Of a DNA stretch of 33,822 nt, positions 1 through 8,613 are shown one piece after another (within the stretch, counting starts at the first letter, position 1; the number at the start of each line of letters is the position of its first letter). Source of the stretch: Clostridia bacterium (GTDB lineage Bacteria > Bacillota > Clostridia > UMGS1883); the NCBI GenBank assembly GCA_017451505.1, contig JAFTOF010000021.1, positions 1-33,822 of the forward strand. The letters run 5' to 3'. A program made the position numbers and the translations under genes. The notes beneath the pieces are model-generated. The model searched no databases. It saw only the letters and a list, made by a program, of their open reading frames with translations, and had not been told where the DNA came from.

Positions 1-610
1 CGATTCTCTTGACCGTCTCAGAACAACGGCTAAGAGCCACGGAAGAATTATGGTAGCCGAGGTTATGGGCAGAGGTGCAGGCTGGCTTACGCTTCACGGC
101 GGTATCGCAGGGGCGGCAGATGTTATTCTTCTTCCCGAAATTCCTTATGATATTAACAAGGTGGCTGATAAGATTAGAACTGACTTTGCAAATGGTAAGG
201 ATTTTGCAATCGTTGCCGTTGCAGAGGGTGCCAAGCCTAAGGATGGCGAGGCAGTAATCCTCAAGGTTCGTGAAGACAGCCCCGATCCCATACGTCTTGG
301 CGGTATTGCAAATGTTGTGGCAGATCAGCTTGAGGAGCTTTGCAACAACGAAGCCCGTGCTACAATCTTAGGTCATACCCAGCGTGGTGGTTCTACCAGT
401 GCTCATGACAGAGTTCTTTCTTCACGCTACGGTTACGCCGCAGTGGAGTACGCTATGCAGGGCAAGTTTGGCACTATGGTTTTTCTTAAAGGTGATGAAA
501 TCGGCTGTGCTTCTTTGGAAGATGTTATCGGTAACGGTAATAAGCAGGTTGACCCCAATGGTGAACTTGTTAAGATGGCAAAGGGTCTCGGAATTTGCTT
601 CGGTGATTAA
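1..610 (+). CDS. 6-phosphofructokinase, C-terminal part (5' truncated by window)
   Basis: Phosphorylates fructose-6-phosphate in glycolysis (cytosol). The reading frame is open from base 2 and the window cuts off the N-terminal half, so about 202 codons remain. Visible family motifs are the EVMGRGAGWLT fructose-6-phosphate-binding segment (about residue 20 of the fragment), LLPEIPYD, and the GHTQRGGSTSAHDRVLSSRYG segment, followed by a C-terminal LGICFGD tail. The tail and the MVFLKGDEI stretch look more like the longer mixed ATP/PPi PFK groups than E. coli PfkA. The phosphoryl-donor determinants (GGDGS/GGDDS and PKTIDND positions) lie upstream of the window, so ATP versus PPi dependence cannot be judged. 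A second PFK gene lies 2.2 kb downstream. An intrinsic terminator follows the stop codon by 15 nt. Confidence 0.93.
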   Translation, partial: DSLDRLRTTAKSHGRIMVAEVMGRGAGWLTLHGGIAGAADVILLPEIPYDINKVADKIRTDFANGKDFAIVAVAEGAKPKDGEAVILKVREDSPDPIRLGGIANVVADQLEELCNNEARATILGHTQRGGSTSAHDRVLSSRYGYAAVEYAMQGKFGTMVFLKGDEIGCASLEDVIGNGNKQVDPNGELVKMAKGLGICFGD

Positions 611-625
611 TAAATTTTTGATTAT

Positions 626-659
626 AAAAAGCTATCGCAAGGCATTGCGGTAGCTTTTT
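626..659 (+). terminator. Intrinsic terminator after phosphofructokinase
   Basis: A 15-bp stem (626-640 paired with 645-659, one G-T wobble) with a 4-nt loop, running into a T-rich 3' arm. It lies 15 nt after the phosphofructokinase stop. Its right arm also contains TTGCGG (645-650), which sits 17 nt from a TATAAT at 668-673, so terminator and the promoter for the next gene may overlap. Confidence 0.85.
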
Positions 660-673
660 GTTTATGATATAAT
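645..673 (+). promoter_or_regulatory. Probable promoter of the dGTPase-like gene
   Basis: TTGCGG (645-650), 17-nt spacer, TATAAT (668-673). The -10 is perfect; the -35 is weak at its 3' half and lies in the terminator stem. A small hairpin AACGAA/TTCGTT (695-700, 707-712) sits in the leader just before the AGGAG ribosome-binding site at 717-721. Confidence 0.5.
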
Positions 674-729
674 GAGTTCAATAAAGATGAAATCAACGAA
701 TTTAACTTCGTTTAACAGGAGTGAAAGCT

Positions 730-1722
730 ATGACAATACGTGAACAAACCGAAAAAATTGAGAGGGAAACCCTTTCTCCATATGCGTGCCTTTCCGAAAA
801 AACGAAGGGCAGAACAGAAAAACGCCCCCTTTGTGATATGCGTACAGAATTTCAGCGTGACCGTGACAAAATTATTCATTCAAAATCTTTCCGCCGCCTG
901 AAGCATAAAACACAGGTGTTCATCACTCCCGAGGGCGACCATTACAGGACACGCCTTACCCATACGCTGGAGGTTTCCCAGATTGCACGAACTATAGCCA
1001 GAAGCCTGCGACTTAATGAGGATTTGGTGGAAGCAATGGCTATGGGGCACGATTTGGGGCATACACCTTTCGGCCATGCAGGGGAAGCGGCTTTAAACGA
1101 GCTTTGTTCCATGGGATTTCGCCATAGTGAGCAGAGCCTCAGAACCGTAGAGGTACTGGAAAACCTTAACCTCACATGGGAGGTCAAGGACGGAATCTTA
1201 AACCATCCGGGGGATAATGCGGCAAGCACCCTTGAGGGAAGCGTGCTTAAAATTGCCGACAGAATTGCATATATAAACCACGATATAGATGATGCCTGCA
1301 GAGGCGGAATAATAAACGAAAAGGATATACCCTCAATCATTACCGATGTTTTGGGAGAAACCCATTCGGAAAGAATAAACACGCTAATATGTGATGTTGT
1401 CAGAAACTCTTACGGGAAAAAGGCAATCCTTATGAGTCACGAGGTTGAAGAAGCAATGATTCGCCTGCGTAACTATATGTTTGATTTTGTGTATGTAGGC
1501 TCATCGGCAAAGAACGAGGAAAAGAAGGTTTTCGGTGTTATAAAAGGTATTTTTGAGTATTATATTGAAAACCCGGGCTCGCTCCCTCTTTATATTCAGG
1601 AAATTGCGTGGAAAGAGGGCATTGAAAGGGCAGTGTGCGACTATATCGCAGGAATGAGCGACCGCTTTGCAATTTATACATATAATAATATTTTCGTGCC
1701 GAAATCGTGGGAGAAGCTATGA
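730..1722 (+). CDS. Deoxyguanosinetriphosphate triphosphohydrolase-like HD protein
   Basis: Predicted cytosolic dNTP triphosphohydrolase of the dGTPase-like HD superfamily (dNTP to deoxynucleoside plus tripolyphosphate). The metal-binding HD set is intact: H78 (in RLTHTLE), H107-D108 (in MGHDLGHTPFGHAGE) and D177 (in IADRIAYINHD). At 330 aa it matches the short Firmicutes type. I chose ATG 730 over an in-frame GTG at 721, because AGGAG (717-721) overlaps that GTG and is 8 nt before the ATG. In many Clostridia this gene precedes dnaG and rpoD; here it is followed by a glucokinase with its own promoter. The exact substrate is not shown by sequence. Confidence 0.9.
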   Translation: MTIREQTEKIERETLSPYACLSEKTKGRTEKRPLCDMRTEFQRDRDKIIHSKSFRRLKHKTQVFITPEGDHYRTRLTHTLEVSQIARTIARSLRLNEDLVEAMAMGHDLGHTPFGHAGEAALNELCSMGFRHSEQSLRTVEVLENLNLTWEVKDGILNHPGDNAASTLEGSVLKIADRIAYINHDIDDACRGGIINEKDIPSIITDVLGETHSERINTLICDVVRNSYGKKAILMSHEVEEAMIRLRNYMFDFVYVGSSAKNEEKKVFGVIKGIFEYYIENPGSLPLYIQEIAWKEGIERAVCDYIAGMSDRFAIYTYNNIFVPKSWEKL

Positions 1723-1733
1723 TTGAATTCCTG

Positions 1734-1762
1734 TTGACATAAATAGCCAAATATAATAAAAT
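1734..1762 (+). promoter_or_regulatory. Promoter of the glucokinase gene
   Basis: TTGACA (1734-1739), 17-nt spacer, TAAAAT (1757-1762): a near-consensus housekeeping promoter 45 nt upstream of the glucokinase ATG. An alternative TATAAT at 1752-1757 is only 12 nt from the -35 box and is less likely. Confidence 0.7.
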
Positions 1763-1806
1763 ATGGTAGTACATGCTGAAAGAAAAGCAACAAAGGAGAA
1801 ACAAAA

Positions 1807-2739
1807 ATGTATATTGGTATAGACGTAGGAGGAACGAGCATAAAAGCAGGTGTGGTAAATCACGCAGGAGATATTATTACAAAATATGCAGTTCCCACCC
1901 CACTTGATAATAACGAAAACTTTTTAAAAGCAATGCTTGAAAGTGTACAGGTTGCACTTAAAGAGGCAAATGTAAAGGCGGACGAAATTGAAGCGATCGG
2001 TATAGGTGCACCCGGTGTTGTAGACCGTGAAAAGGGACTTTTGGTTAATTCCCCGAATATCCCCTACATAAATGCCCCCGTAAGGGAATATTTGCAGAAA
2101 AATTTAAAGAATGTTCCCGTGCTTGTGGAAAATGATGCAAATAGTGCCGCATTGGGTGAATACTACAAGGCAGATAATGCAAAGAATTTTGTCTTTATTA
2201 CATTGGGAACAGGCGTTGGCGGCGGTGTTGTAATAGACGGCAAGCTTTTTACGGGCACAAACGGAGCCGCAGGGGAGCTTGGACATGTGGTAATTCATGC
2301 GGGCGGAAGAAAATGCGGATGCGGCAGAGAGGGCTGTTGGGAGGCATATGCTTCCGTGACAGGTCTTATTAAAACCACCAAGGAGCATAAAGATGAGATT
2401 AAAGGCATCAAGGAAGGTGACAGAATTTCCGGAAGAACCGTGTTTGAGCTTGCAAAAAAAGGTGATAAAGATGCAGAGCGTGTCCGCAATATGTGGATAG
2501 AGGAAGTAGCAATAGGCATTACGGATATGGTAAATATATTCCAGCCTGACGAGCTTGTTGTAGGCGGTGCTATTTCAAAAGAGGGCGACGTGATTATGGA
2601 GCCAATCAGAGAATATGTGAAAAAGCACAGCTTTAATGTGGGAGAATTAAAAAGAACAAATATTGTGGCATCACGCATAGGCGGAGATGCGGGAATAATA
2701 GGTGCAGCGTTGTTGTATAAGAATAAAAGCGAGGGCTGA
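1807..2739 (+). CDS. ROK-family glucokinase
   Basis: Predicted ATP-dependent glucokinase making glucose-6-phosphate in the cytosol. At 310 aa it has typical ROK length. The N-terminal phosphate-binding DVGGT is at residues 6-10; the catalytic base is D110 in VENDANSAALGE; the second phosphate loop is TLGTGVGGG. The ROK zinc site is complete: H160 in GELGH, then C170, C172 and C177 in the CGCGREGC segment. There is no N-terminal winged helix, so this is a kinase and not a ROK repressor. AAGGAG precedes the ATG by 8 nt. It has its own promoter, and the PPi-type phosphofructokinase starts 102 nt downstream. Other hexoses or N-acetyl sugars are possible substrates; glucose is the family default for this motif pattern. 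Confidence 0.9.
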   Translation: MYIGIDVGGTSIKAGVVNHAGDIITKYAVPTPLDNNENFLKAMLESVQVALKEANVKADEIEAIGIGAPGVVDREKGLLVNSPNIPYINAPVREYLQKNLKNVPVLVENDANSAALGEYYKADNAKNFVFITLGTGVGGGVVIDGKLFTGTNGAAGELGHVVIHAGGRKCGCGREGCWEAYASVTGLIKTTKEHKDEIKGIKEGDRISGRTVFELAKKGDKDAERVRNMWIEEVAIGITDMVNIFQPDELVVGGAISKEGDVIMEPIREYVKKHSFNVGELKRTNIVASRIGGDAGIIGAALLYKNKSEG

Positions 2740-2753
2740 AATCAAATTCAAAA

Positions 2754-2790
2754 TGCGAAATGCGAAGTTCGAAATACGAAATGACGAAAA
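2754..2790 (+). repeat. Degenerate 7-nt tandem repeat (xxCGAAA)
   Basis: Five consecutive heptad-like units: TGCGAAA, TGCGAAG, TTCGAAA, TACGAAA, TGACGAAAA. The array fills part of the glucokinase-phosphofructokinase spacer and is non-coding. A weak promoter-like pair (TTGCAG 2796-2801, 16 nt, TATATT 2818-2823) follows it. Confidence 0.6.
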
Positions 2791-2841
2791 GGAACTTGCA
2801 GGCAATTTTCTCTTGAATATATTGAGAGTTGGAGGATAACT

Positions 2842-4068
2842 ATGAGTATTAAAGGAAATATTATAATCGGACAATCAGGCGGTCCCACGGCTGCCATAAA
2901 TGCCACATTGGCAGGTGTTTTTTCCGCAGGAAAGAAGCTTTGCGAGGGAAAGGTTTACGGAATGCTTGGCGGAGTTGAGGGGCTGCTTCGGGAAAACTTT
3001 GTTGACATGTGTGAGAAGCTTACCTCCGACCATGATGTTGAGCTTTTAAAGAGAACTCCATCATCATATCTCGGCTCCTGCCGATTTAAGCTTCCCGAAC
3101 CCGTGGAGGGTAATGAAATCTACGAGAAGCTTTTTGAAATTTTTGAAAAGTACAATATCAAGGGCTTTTTCTATATCGGCGGAAATGATTCCATGGACAC
3201 AGTGAAGAAGCTCAGCATATATAACGAATTTAAAAAGACAGATATCAAGTTTATGGGTGTTCCCAAGACTATTGATAACGACCTTGTGGCAACAGACCAC
3301 ACTCCCGGCTTTGGCAGTGCGGCAAAATTTGTTGCCACTGTTACAAAGGAGCTTGTCCGTGACAGCCTTGTTTACGACCTTAAGAGCGTGACTGTTGTGG
3401 AAATCATGGGCAGAGATGCTGGCTGGCTCACAGGGGCAAGTGCCCTTGCCAAGGGTGACGACTGTGAGGGTGCGGCTATGGTTCTCCTTCCCGAAGTTCC
3501 CTTTGACTATGAATATGTTAAAAACCGTGTGGCAGAGCTTATGGAGTCGGGAAGCAAGTCCCTTGTAATCACCGTCTCCGAGGGCGTAAGAACTAAAGAC
3601 GGTAAGTACGTTTGCGAATTAGGGAGCGAAAAGGGGACAGATGCCTTCGGCCATACAATGCTGACGGGTACTGCAGCGGCTATTGCGGCAATGCTGAAGA
3701 AGGATTTGGGCATCAAAACCCGTGCGGTAGAGCTTTCCACGCTTCAACGCTGTGCTTCGCATATTGCATCGGCTACGGATATTTCAGAATCCTTCAAGGT
3801 AGGCGAGGCGGCAGTTAAAGCAGCGGCAGATGGCGAAAGCGGAAAGATGGCACTTCTTAAGAGAATATCAAATGACCCCTATATCTGCGTAACCGATACC
3901 GCTGATGTAAGGGAAGTTGCAAACCTTGCAAAAGAAGTTCCCCGCAGCATGATTAACGAGAACGGCGACAATGTAACAGATGAGTTTATAGAATATGCCC
4001 GTCCCCTTATTGAGGGAGAGCTTTCTCAGCTTATGGTAAACGGACTGCCGACACACATTACATTATAA
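2842..4068 (+). CDS. Pyrophosphate-type 6-phosphofructokinase
   Basis: Interconverts fructose-6-phosphate and fructose-1,6-bisphosphate, predicted to use PPi as phosphoryl donor. The donor-determining residues are visible: GGNDS places Asp (D116) where ATP enzymes have Gly, and PKTIDND supplies Lys K142, the known PPi-enzyme signature; D145 is the catalytic base. The substrate segment EIMGRDAGWLTG follows. Its 408 aa are close to the ~400-aa PPi-PFK group and longer than E. coli PfkA (320 aa). GGAGG (2831-2835) lies 6 nt before the ATG. It follows a glucokinase and is nearly contiguous with mutS2: the next ribosome-binding site overlaps this stop codon. PPi use is inferred from the two residues and is not measured. 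Confidence 0.92.
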   Translation: MSIKGNIIIGQSGGPTAAINATLAGVFSAGKKLCEGKVYGMLGGVEGLLRENFVDMCEKLTSDHDVELLKRTPSSYLGSCRFKLPEPVEGNEIYEKLFEIFEKYNIKGFFYIGGNDSMDTVKKLSIYNEFKKTDIKFMGVPKTIDNDLVATDHTPGFGSAAKFVATVTKELVRDSLVYDLKSVTVVEIMGRDAGWLTGASALAKGDDCEGAAMVLLPEVPFDYEYVKNRVAELMESGSKSLVITVSEGVRTKDGKYVCELGSEKGTDAFGHTMLTGTAAAIAAMLKKDLGIKTRAVELSTLQRCASHIASATDISESFKVGEAAVKAAADGESGKMALLKRISNDPYICVTDTADVREVANLAKEVPRSMINENGDNVTDEFIEYARPLIEGELSQLMVNGLPTHITL

Positions 4069-4082
4069 GGACTGGTAAATCC

Positions 4083-6461
4083 ATGGAAGAACGTACACTG
4101 CGTGTTCTTGAATTTAATACAATAAAGGAAATGCTTAAATCACAGGCAGTATGCACCGAGTCGCGTGAGCGTCTGGGTGCACTCATTCCTGAAACAAATA
4201 TATATAAAGCAAGGGAGCTTCTCGCCCTTACAAGTCAAGCAGAAAGCCTCATTATAAAAAAGGGTACACCGCCTATAAGTCCCGTGAGGAATATTTCGGG
4301 CAGTGCAAAAAGAGCGGCGGCAGGCGGCACTCTTTCCATGGGCGAGCTTCTGGGAATCGGCCATCTTTTGAGAATGTCCCGCGGACTTGTAGGATATTCG
4401 GACGAGGACGCCTTTGAGGAAAATTATCCTGCCCTTTGGGAGCTTTTTTCCTCTGTCAGCGAAAACAGAAAGCTTGAAAATGCGATTTTTTCTGCTATAA
4501 TGAGCGAGGAAGAAATGGCGGACGACGCATCAGGCGAGCTTCTTTCCATACGCAGAAAAATGCGTTCTCTCCACTCCAAAATCCGCGAAGTGCTTAATAA
4601 TATGGTGCACTCCCCCTCCTACTCAAATCTTTTGCAGGAGCCTATTGTATCAATGAGGGGAGACCGCTATGTAATCCCTGTTAAAAGTGAACACAAGGGA
4701 CAGGTGCCCGGTGTTGTTCACGACAGCTCCGCAAGCGGTGCAACCCTTTTTGTAGAGCCTATGGCGGCAGTGGAAATAAATAATAAGCTTCGCGAGCTTA
4801 AAAGCGAAGAAAAGGACGAAATCGAGCGTATTTTAAAAGAGCTTTCGGAAAGAGTGGCAGAGTTTTCCGAGCCGCTTATTCAAAATTATAATTCAATAAT
4901 TGAGCTTGATTTTACCTTTGCCAAAGGCAAGCTTTCACGAAAAATGAATGCCTCCGTTCCCGAACTTAATACTGACGGAATTATAGATATTAAAAAAGGC
5001 AGACACCCCCTGATTGACGAAAAAAAGGTAGTTCCCACGGATATATATTTGGGAAAGGATTTTGATACCCTTGTAATTACAGGTCCAAATACAGGCGGTA
5101 AGACGGTATCTATCAAAACTCTGGGACTTTTTACCCTAATGGCACAGTCGGGGCTTTGTATCCCTGCATCGGGGGGAAGCCGGCTTGCCGTGTTTGAAAG
5201 CGTGTTTGCAGATATTGGCGACGAGCAGTCAATCGAGCAGTCGCTAAGTACCTTTTCCGCACACATGACCAATATTATCAAAATTCTTGATAATGCAAAC
5301 TATAATTCGCTGATTCTTTTTGACGAGCTTTGCTCCGGAACAGACCCCACGGAGGGTGCGGCACTTGCCGTGGCAATCTTGGAACGGGCACGCTCCCTCG
5401 GTGCAAAGGTGGCGGCTACAACCCACTACAGCGAAATAAAGCTTTATGCTCTTTCCACCGACCGTGTGGAAAACGCCGCCTGCGAATTTGACGTGGCATC
5501 ACTTCGACCGACATACAGGCTTTTAATAGGCGTTCCGGGAAAGAGTAACGCTTTTGCAATTTCAAAAAGATTAGGACTTTCCGAGGATATAATCGACCAC
5601 GCAAGGGAGCTTATAGACGGAGAAAACACCCGTTTTGAGGATGTGATTACCTCTCTTGAACAACACCGTGCACAGGCACAAATGGAGCTTGATGCCGCCA
5701 GCGAGGCAAAGGCACAAACCCTCGTGCAGAAGCAGGAAGCGGAAAAAGAGCGGAGCCGTATAAAGGCACAACGTGAAAAAATCTTAAATGATGCACGCCG
5801 TGATGCCAAGAAAATTTACGAACAGGCTAAGAGCGAGGCAGATGCAATCGTTAAAAAGATGCAGAAGCTCTTTGATGAATCTGCTACCGCAAACAGAACT
5901 GCTATTGAAGAAGGCAGGCGTACCCTTAAAAAAGGGCTTGATAAGGCGGAAGGCAAGCTTTCCGAGGATGTATTCCGTAATAAATCGGGCAAAAAGCTCG
6001 ACCCCAAGAAAATTACTCTCGGTCAGGTGGTAGAGGTTACCACAATGAATTCTACGGGTAATGTCCTTACTCTGCCCGACAAAAAGGGCGACCTTACCGT
6101 GCAGGTTGGTATTCTGAAGATAAAGACCAATGTAAACGCCCTTGCACCAGGCAAAGAGGAAACGAAGAAAAAGAATTCACAAAGCTATATCGTAGGCGAA
6201 AGCAGAGCCTACAGTGACATTAAAATGGAGCTTGACCTTAGGGGAGAAACGGTGGAGGACGCCCTCTTGTTAGTGGATAAGTATCTTGACGATGCCGCCC
6301 TTGCACACCTTGAATCGGTTACAATTATACACGGAAAGGGTACAGGTGCACTCCGCAGTGCAATAGGCGATATGCTTCGCCATCATCCCCACGCACGAAG
6401 CTTCCGCCCCGGTAAGTACGGCGAGGGTGAAGCAGGCGTGACGGTAGTGGAAATAAGGTAA
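4083..6461 (+). CDS. mutS2: MutS2: endonuclease/ribosome-rescue ATPase with Smr domain
   Basis: Full-length 792-aa MutS2. The order is: MutS core and lever region (about 1-310), ATPase with Walker A TGPNTGGKT (333-341) and Walker B LILFDE (D414-E415) followed by the CSGTDPTEG loop, a long Glu/Lys/Ala-rich coiled coil (about 510-630), a KOW-like linker, and a C-terminal Smr domain with LDLRGE (717-722) and HGKGTG (750-755). The family lacks the mismatch-reading N-terminal domain of MutS. It suppresses homologous recombination in some bacteria, and in Bacillus it splits collided ribosomes. The ATG follows AAGGA, which overlaps the upstream phosphofructokinase stop, so the two genes are probably co-transcribed. 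Confidence 0.97.
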   Translation: MEERTLRVLEFNTIKEMLKSQAVCTESRERLGALIPETNIYKARELLALTSQAESLIIKKGTPPISPVRNISGSAKRAAAGGTLSMGELLGIGHLLRMSRGLVGYSDEDAFEENYPALWELFSSVSENRKLENAIFSAIMSEEEMADDASGELLSIRRKMRSLHSKIREVLNNMVHSPSYSNLLQEPIVSMRGDRYVIPVKSEHKGQVPGVVHDSSASGATLFVEPMAAVEINNKLRELKSEEKDEIERILKELSERVAEFSEPLIQNYNSIIELDFTFAKGKLSRKMNASVPELNTDGIIDIKKGRHPLIDEKKVVPTDIYLGKDFDTLVITGPNTGGKTVSIKTLGLFTLMAQSGLCIPASGGSRLAVFESVFADIGDEQSIEQSLSTFSAHMTNIIKILDNANYNSLILFDELCSGTDPTEGAALAVAILERARSLGAKVAATTHYSEIKLYALSTDRVENAACEFDVASLRPTYRLLIGVPGKSNAFAISKRLGLSEDIIDHARELIDGENTRFEDVITSLEQHRAQAQMELDAASEAKAQTLVQKQEAEKERSRIKAQREKILNDARRDAKKIYEQAKSEADAIVKKMQKLFDESATANRTAIEEGRRTLKKGLDKAEGKLSEDVFRNKSGKKLDPKKITLGQVVEVTTMNSTGNVLTLPDKKGDLTVQVGILKIKTNVNALAPGKEETKKKNSQSYIVGESRAYSDIKMELDLRGETVEDALLLVDKYLDDAALAHLESVTIIHGKGTGALRSAIGDMLRHHPHARSFRPGKYGEGEAGVTVVEIR

Positions 6462-6511
6462 AAAAAAGCAAAAATCGTGAATTGACAGAGCTTTATCACC
6501 ATAAAAATATG

Positions 6512-6540
6512 TTGACATCATTTTTTTGGGGTGTTATAAT
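6512..6540 (+). promoter_or_regulatory. Perfect consensus promoter of gdhA
   Basis: TTGACA (6512-6517), exactly 17 nt, TATAAT (6535-6540): a perfect sigma-A-type match. It lies 43 nt before the gdhA ATG, with GGAGG at 6569-6573. A second TTGACA at 6482-6487 has no good -10 partner. Confidence 0.9.
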
Positions 6541-6583
6541 AATTCTAATGTAGATTTTTGTAGAAAATGGAGGTTTTTTTGTT

Positions 6584-7933
6584 ATGAAAAACGAATACTT
6601 ACTCAGTGTCCTTGAAAGTGTAAAGAAAAAGGACGCTAATGAACCTGAATTTATTCAGACAGTTACAGAGGTTTTGGAAAGCCTTGAGCACGTTGTTGAA
6701 AAACGCCCTGAGCTTGCAAAAACAGGTCTTTTTGAAAGACTTGTAGAGCCGGAAAGACAGATTCTTTTCCGTGTTCCCTGGGTTGATGACAACGGCAAGG
6801 TTCAGGTTAACCGCGGTTTCCGTGTACAGTTTAACGGTGCAATCGGACCTTTCAAGGGCGGTCTTCGTTTCCATCCTTCTGTTAACCTTTCTATTATGAA
6901 GTTCCTTGCTTTCGAGCAGACCTTCAAGAACAGCCTTACAGGTCTTCCCATCGGCGGCGGTAAGGGCGGTAGCGATTTCGACCCCAGAGGTAAGTCTGAC
7001 GGAGAAATCATGCGTTTCTGCCAGAGCTTTATGACAGAGCTTTACCGTCATATCGGTCCCGATGTTGACGTTCCCGCAGGTGACATCGGCGTAGGTGCAA
7101 GAGAAATCGGTTACCTTTTCGGTCAGTACAAGAGAATCAGAGGCACTTGGGAGAACGGTGTTCTTACAGGTAAGGGCCTTTCCTACGGCGGTTCTCTTAT
7201 CCGTCCCGAAGCTACAGGCTACGGTGCTACATATTATGCTTGCGAAGTGCTTAAGCATTTCGGTGAAACAATCGAGGGCAAGACTGTTGCAATCTCCGGT
7301 TTTGGTAACGTTGCATGGGGTGTTGCTGCAAAGGTAGCTCAGCTTGGCGGTAAGGTTATCACAATTTCCGGTCCCGACGGCTATGTATACGATCCCGACG
7401 GTGTGACAACTCAGGAAAAGATTGACTATATGCTTGAAATGAGAGCTTCAGGCCGTGATAAAGCTCAGGATTACGCAGACAAGTTCGGTTGCCAGTTCTT
7501 CCCCGGCGAAAAGCCCTGGGGTGTTAAGGCAGATATCTGCATGCCCTGTGCTACTCAGAACGAAATCGGCATCGAGGAAGCTAAGAAGATTATTGCAAAT
7601 GGTACAAAGTACTATATCGAAGTTGCTAACATGCCCACAACAAACGAGGCTGTTGCACTTCTTAAGGACAGCGGTCTTATCGTAGGTCCTTCAAAGGCTG
7701 TTAACGCTGGCGGTGTTGCAGTATCTGCTCTTGAAATGGCTCAGAACTCTATGCGTTATAGCTGGAGTGCTGAGGAGGTTGACGAAAAGCTTAAGGGTAT
7801 TATGATAAATATCCATAAGGTAAGTGCAGAAGCAGCAGAAGAATACGGCCTTGGCTATGACCTTGTAGCAGGTGCTAATATCGCAGGCTTCAAGAAGGTT
7901 ATGGAAGCTATGCTCGCTTACGGTGTTTGCTAA
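6584..7933 (+). CDS. gdhA: NADP-type glutamate dehydrogenase
   Basis: Reductive amination of 2-oxoglutarate with ammonium to give glutamate; cytosolic hexamer. At 449 aa it matches the ~450-aa bacterial (small hexameric) class. Key segments are FKGGLRFHPSV, FEQTFKNSL and PIGGGKGGSDFDP with the catalytic lysine K127, and the dinucleotide-binding ISGFGNVAWG turn. NADP preference is inherited from the family and was not read from a single residue. It has its own perfect promoter and a strong terminator, so it is a monocistronic, probably highly expressed gene. Its codon use (CTT, GTT and CGT rich) matches rpsO and pnp better than its neighbours, which fits high expression. Confidence 0.97.
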   Translation: MKNEYLLSVLESVKKKDANEPEFIQTVTEVLESLEHVVEKRPELAKTGLFERLVEPERQILFRVPWVDDNGKVQVNRGFRVQFNGAIGPFKGGLRFHPSVNLSIMKFLAFEQTFKNSLTGLPIGGGKGGSDFDPRGKSDGEIMRFCQSFMTELYRHIGPDVDVPAGDIGVGAREIGYLFGQYKRIRGTWENGVLTGKGLSYGGSLIRPEATGYGATYYACEVLKHFGETIEGKTVAISGFGNVAWGVAAKVAQLGGKVITISGPDGYVYDPDGVTTQEKIDYMLEMRASGRDKAQDYADKFGCQFFPGEKPWGVKADICMPCATQNEIGIEEAKKIIANGTKYYIEVANMPTTNEAVALLKDSGLIVGPSKAVNAGGVAVSALEMAQNSMRYSWSAEEVDEKLKGIMINIHKVSAEAAEEYGLGYDLVAGANIAGFKKVMEAMLAYGVC

Positions 7934-7951
7934 AAACAGATTGTATATCGC

Positions 7952-7983
7952 AAAAGGAATCCGAAAATTCGGATTCCTTTTTT
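7952..7983 (+). terminator. Intrinsic terminator of gdhA
   Basis: A perfect 14-bp inverted repeat (7952-7965 with 7968-7981) followed by a T run, 18 nt after the gdhA stop. Confidence 0.92.
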
Positions 7984-8079
7984 GCTGTGTAGGAATTTGC
8001 GTAAAATCAAGACGCATGAAGCTATGTTCACACAGGGGTTGAGTGCGACGTGGGTAAAGCGACACGCTTCTTTTTTGTA

Positions 8080-8108
8080 TTTACAACGAGGAAAATTTGT
8101 GTTAAAAT
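8080..8108 (+). promoter_or_regulatory. Promoter of the C_GCAxxG_C_C gene
   Basis: TTTACA (8080-8085), 17 nt, TAAAAT (8103-8108), ending 19 nt before the start codon. The stretch 7984-8079 holds no gene; it contains only a short AAGCG/CGCTT hairpin followed by a T run near 8057-8077. Confidence 0.6.
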
Positions 8109-8127
8109 GTCGGTGAGGTGAATTTCT

Positions 8128-8577
8128 ATGAATAAACACGAAGAGCTTGCATATAAATATTTCACCGCAGGGTACAACTGTGCCCAGTCGGTATTTGCGG
8201 CATTTCACGAGGAGATGGGCATAGATGAAAAGACGGCACTCCGCCTTTCCTCTGCATTTGGAGGCGGTATGGGACGGCTTCGGGAGGTTTGCGGTGCCGT
8301 CAGCGGCATGTTTATGGTGCTGGGTATGCTTTACGGCTATGACGAAGCGAAGAATGACGAGGCGAAGAAGCTTCTGTATTCCCGCGTACAGGCATTTGCC
8401 GAGGAATTTAAAGGGGAGTACGGCACAATTATTTGCCGCGAGCTTATAGGCGTACCGGGAGCACAGAAGCCTACACCCACACCGAGAAACCCCGAATTTT
8501 ATGAAAAGAGACCGTGTCTGGGATTTGTAGTTAGTGCGGCACGCATTATGTCGGAATTTATCGAAGAGAATAAGTAA
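8128..8577 (+). CDS. C_GCAxxG_C_C family redox-type protein
   Basis: Member of the C_GCAxxG_C_C (split-Soret-like) family, common in anaerobes; biochemical role not established. All four family cysteines are present: C18 (GYNCAQSV), C55 (in CGAVSG), C103 and C130. The GGGMG stretch precedes C55. Its 149 aa are normal for the family. Some relatives carry selenocysteine, but here all positions are ordinary Cys. The ribosome-binding site GAGGTGA precedes the ATG. It is a single gene between its own promoter and a bidirectional terminator. A metal- or haem-binding redox function is plausible but is only inferred from the conserved cysteines. Confidence 0.85.
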   Translation: MNKHEELAYKYFTAGYNCAQSVFAAFHEEMGIDEKTALRLSSAFGGGMGRLREVCGAVSGMFMVLGMLYGYDEAKNDEAKKLLYSRVQAFAEEFKGEYGTIICRELIGVPGAQKPTPTPRNPEFYEKRPCLGFVVSAARIMSEFIEENK

Positions 8578-8578
8578 C

Positions 8579-8612
8579 AAAACCCCGTTTGGATTTTACC
8601 AAACGGGGTTTT
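8579..8612. terminator. Bidirectional intrinsic terminator
   Basis: A perfect 14-bp stem (8579-8592 with 8599-8612) around a 6-nt loop, with an A run on the left and a T run on the right, so it can stop transcription from both sides. It separates the convergent C_GCAxxG_C_C gene (+) and the small protein gene (-). Confidence 0.92.
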
Positions 8613-8613
8613 A

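Noticed and set aside
721-729. GTG 721 as start of the dGTPase-like gene
   Set aside because: It overlaps the AGGAG ribosome-binding site; ATG 730 is spaced correctly.
6599-7258. 219-codon open frame on the minus strand opposite gdhA
   Set aside because: It is fully antisense to a certain gene, with no ribosome-binding site or recognisable protein. It arises from the strong codon bias of gdhA.
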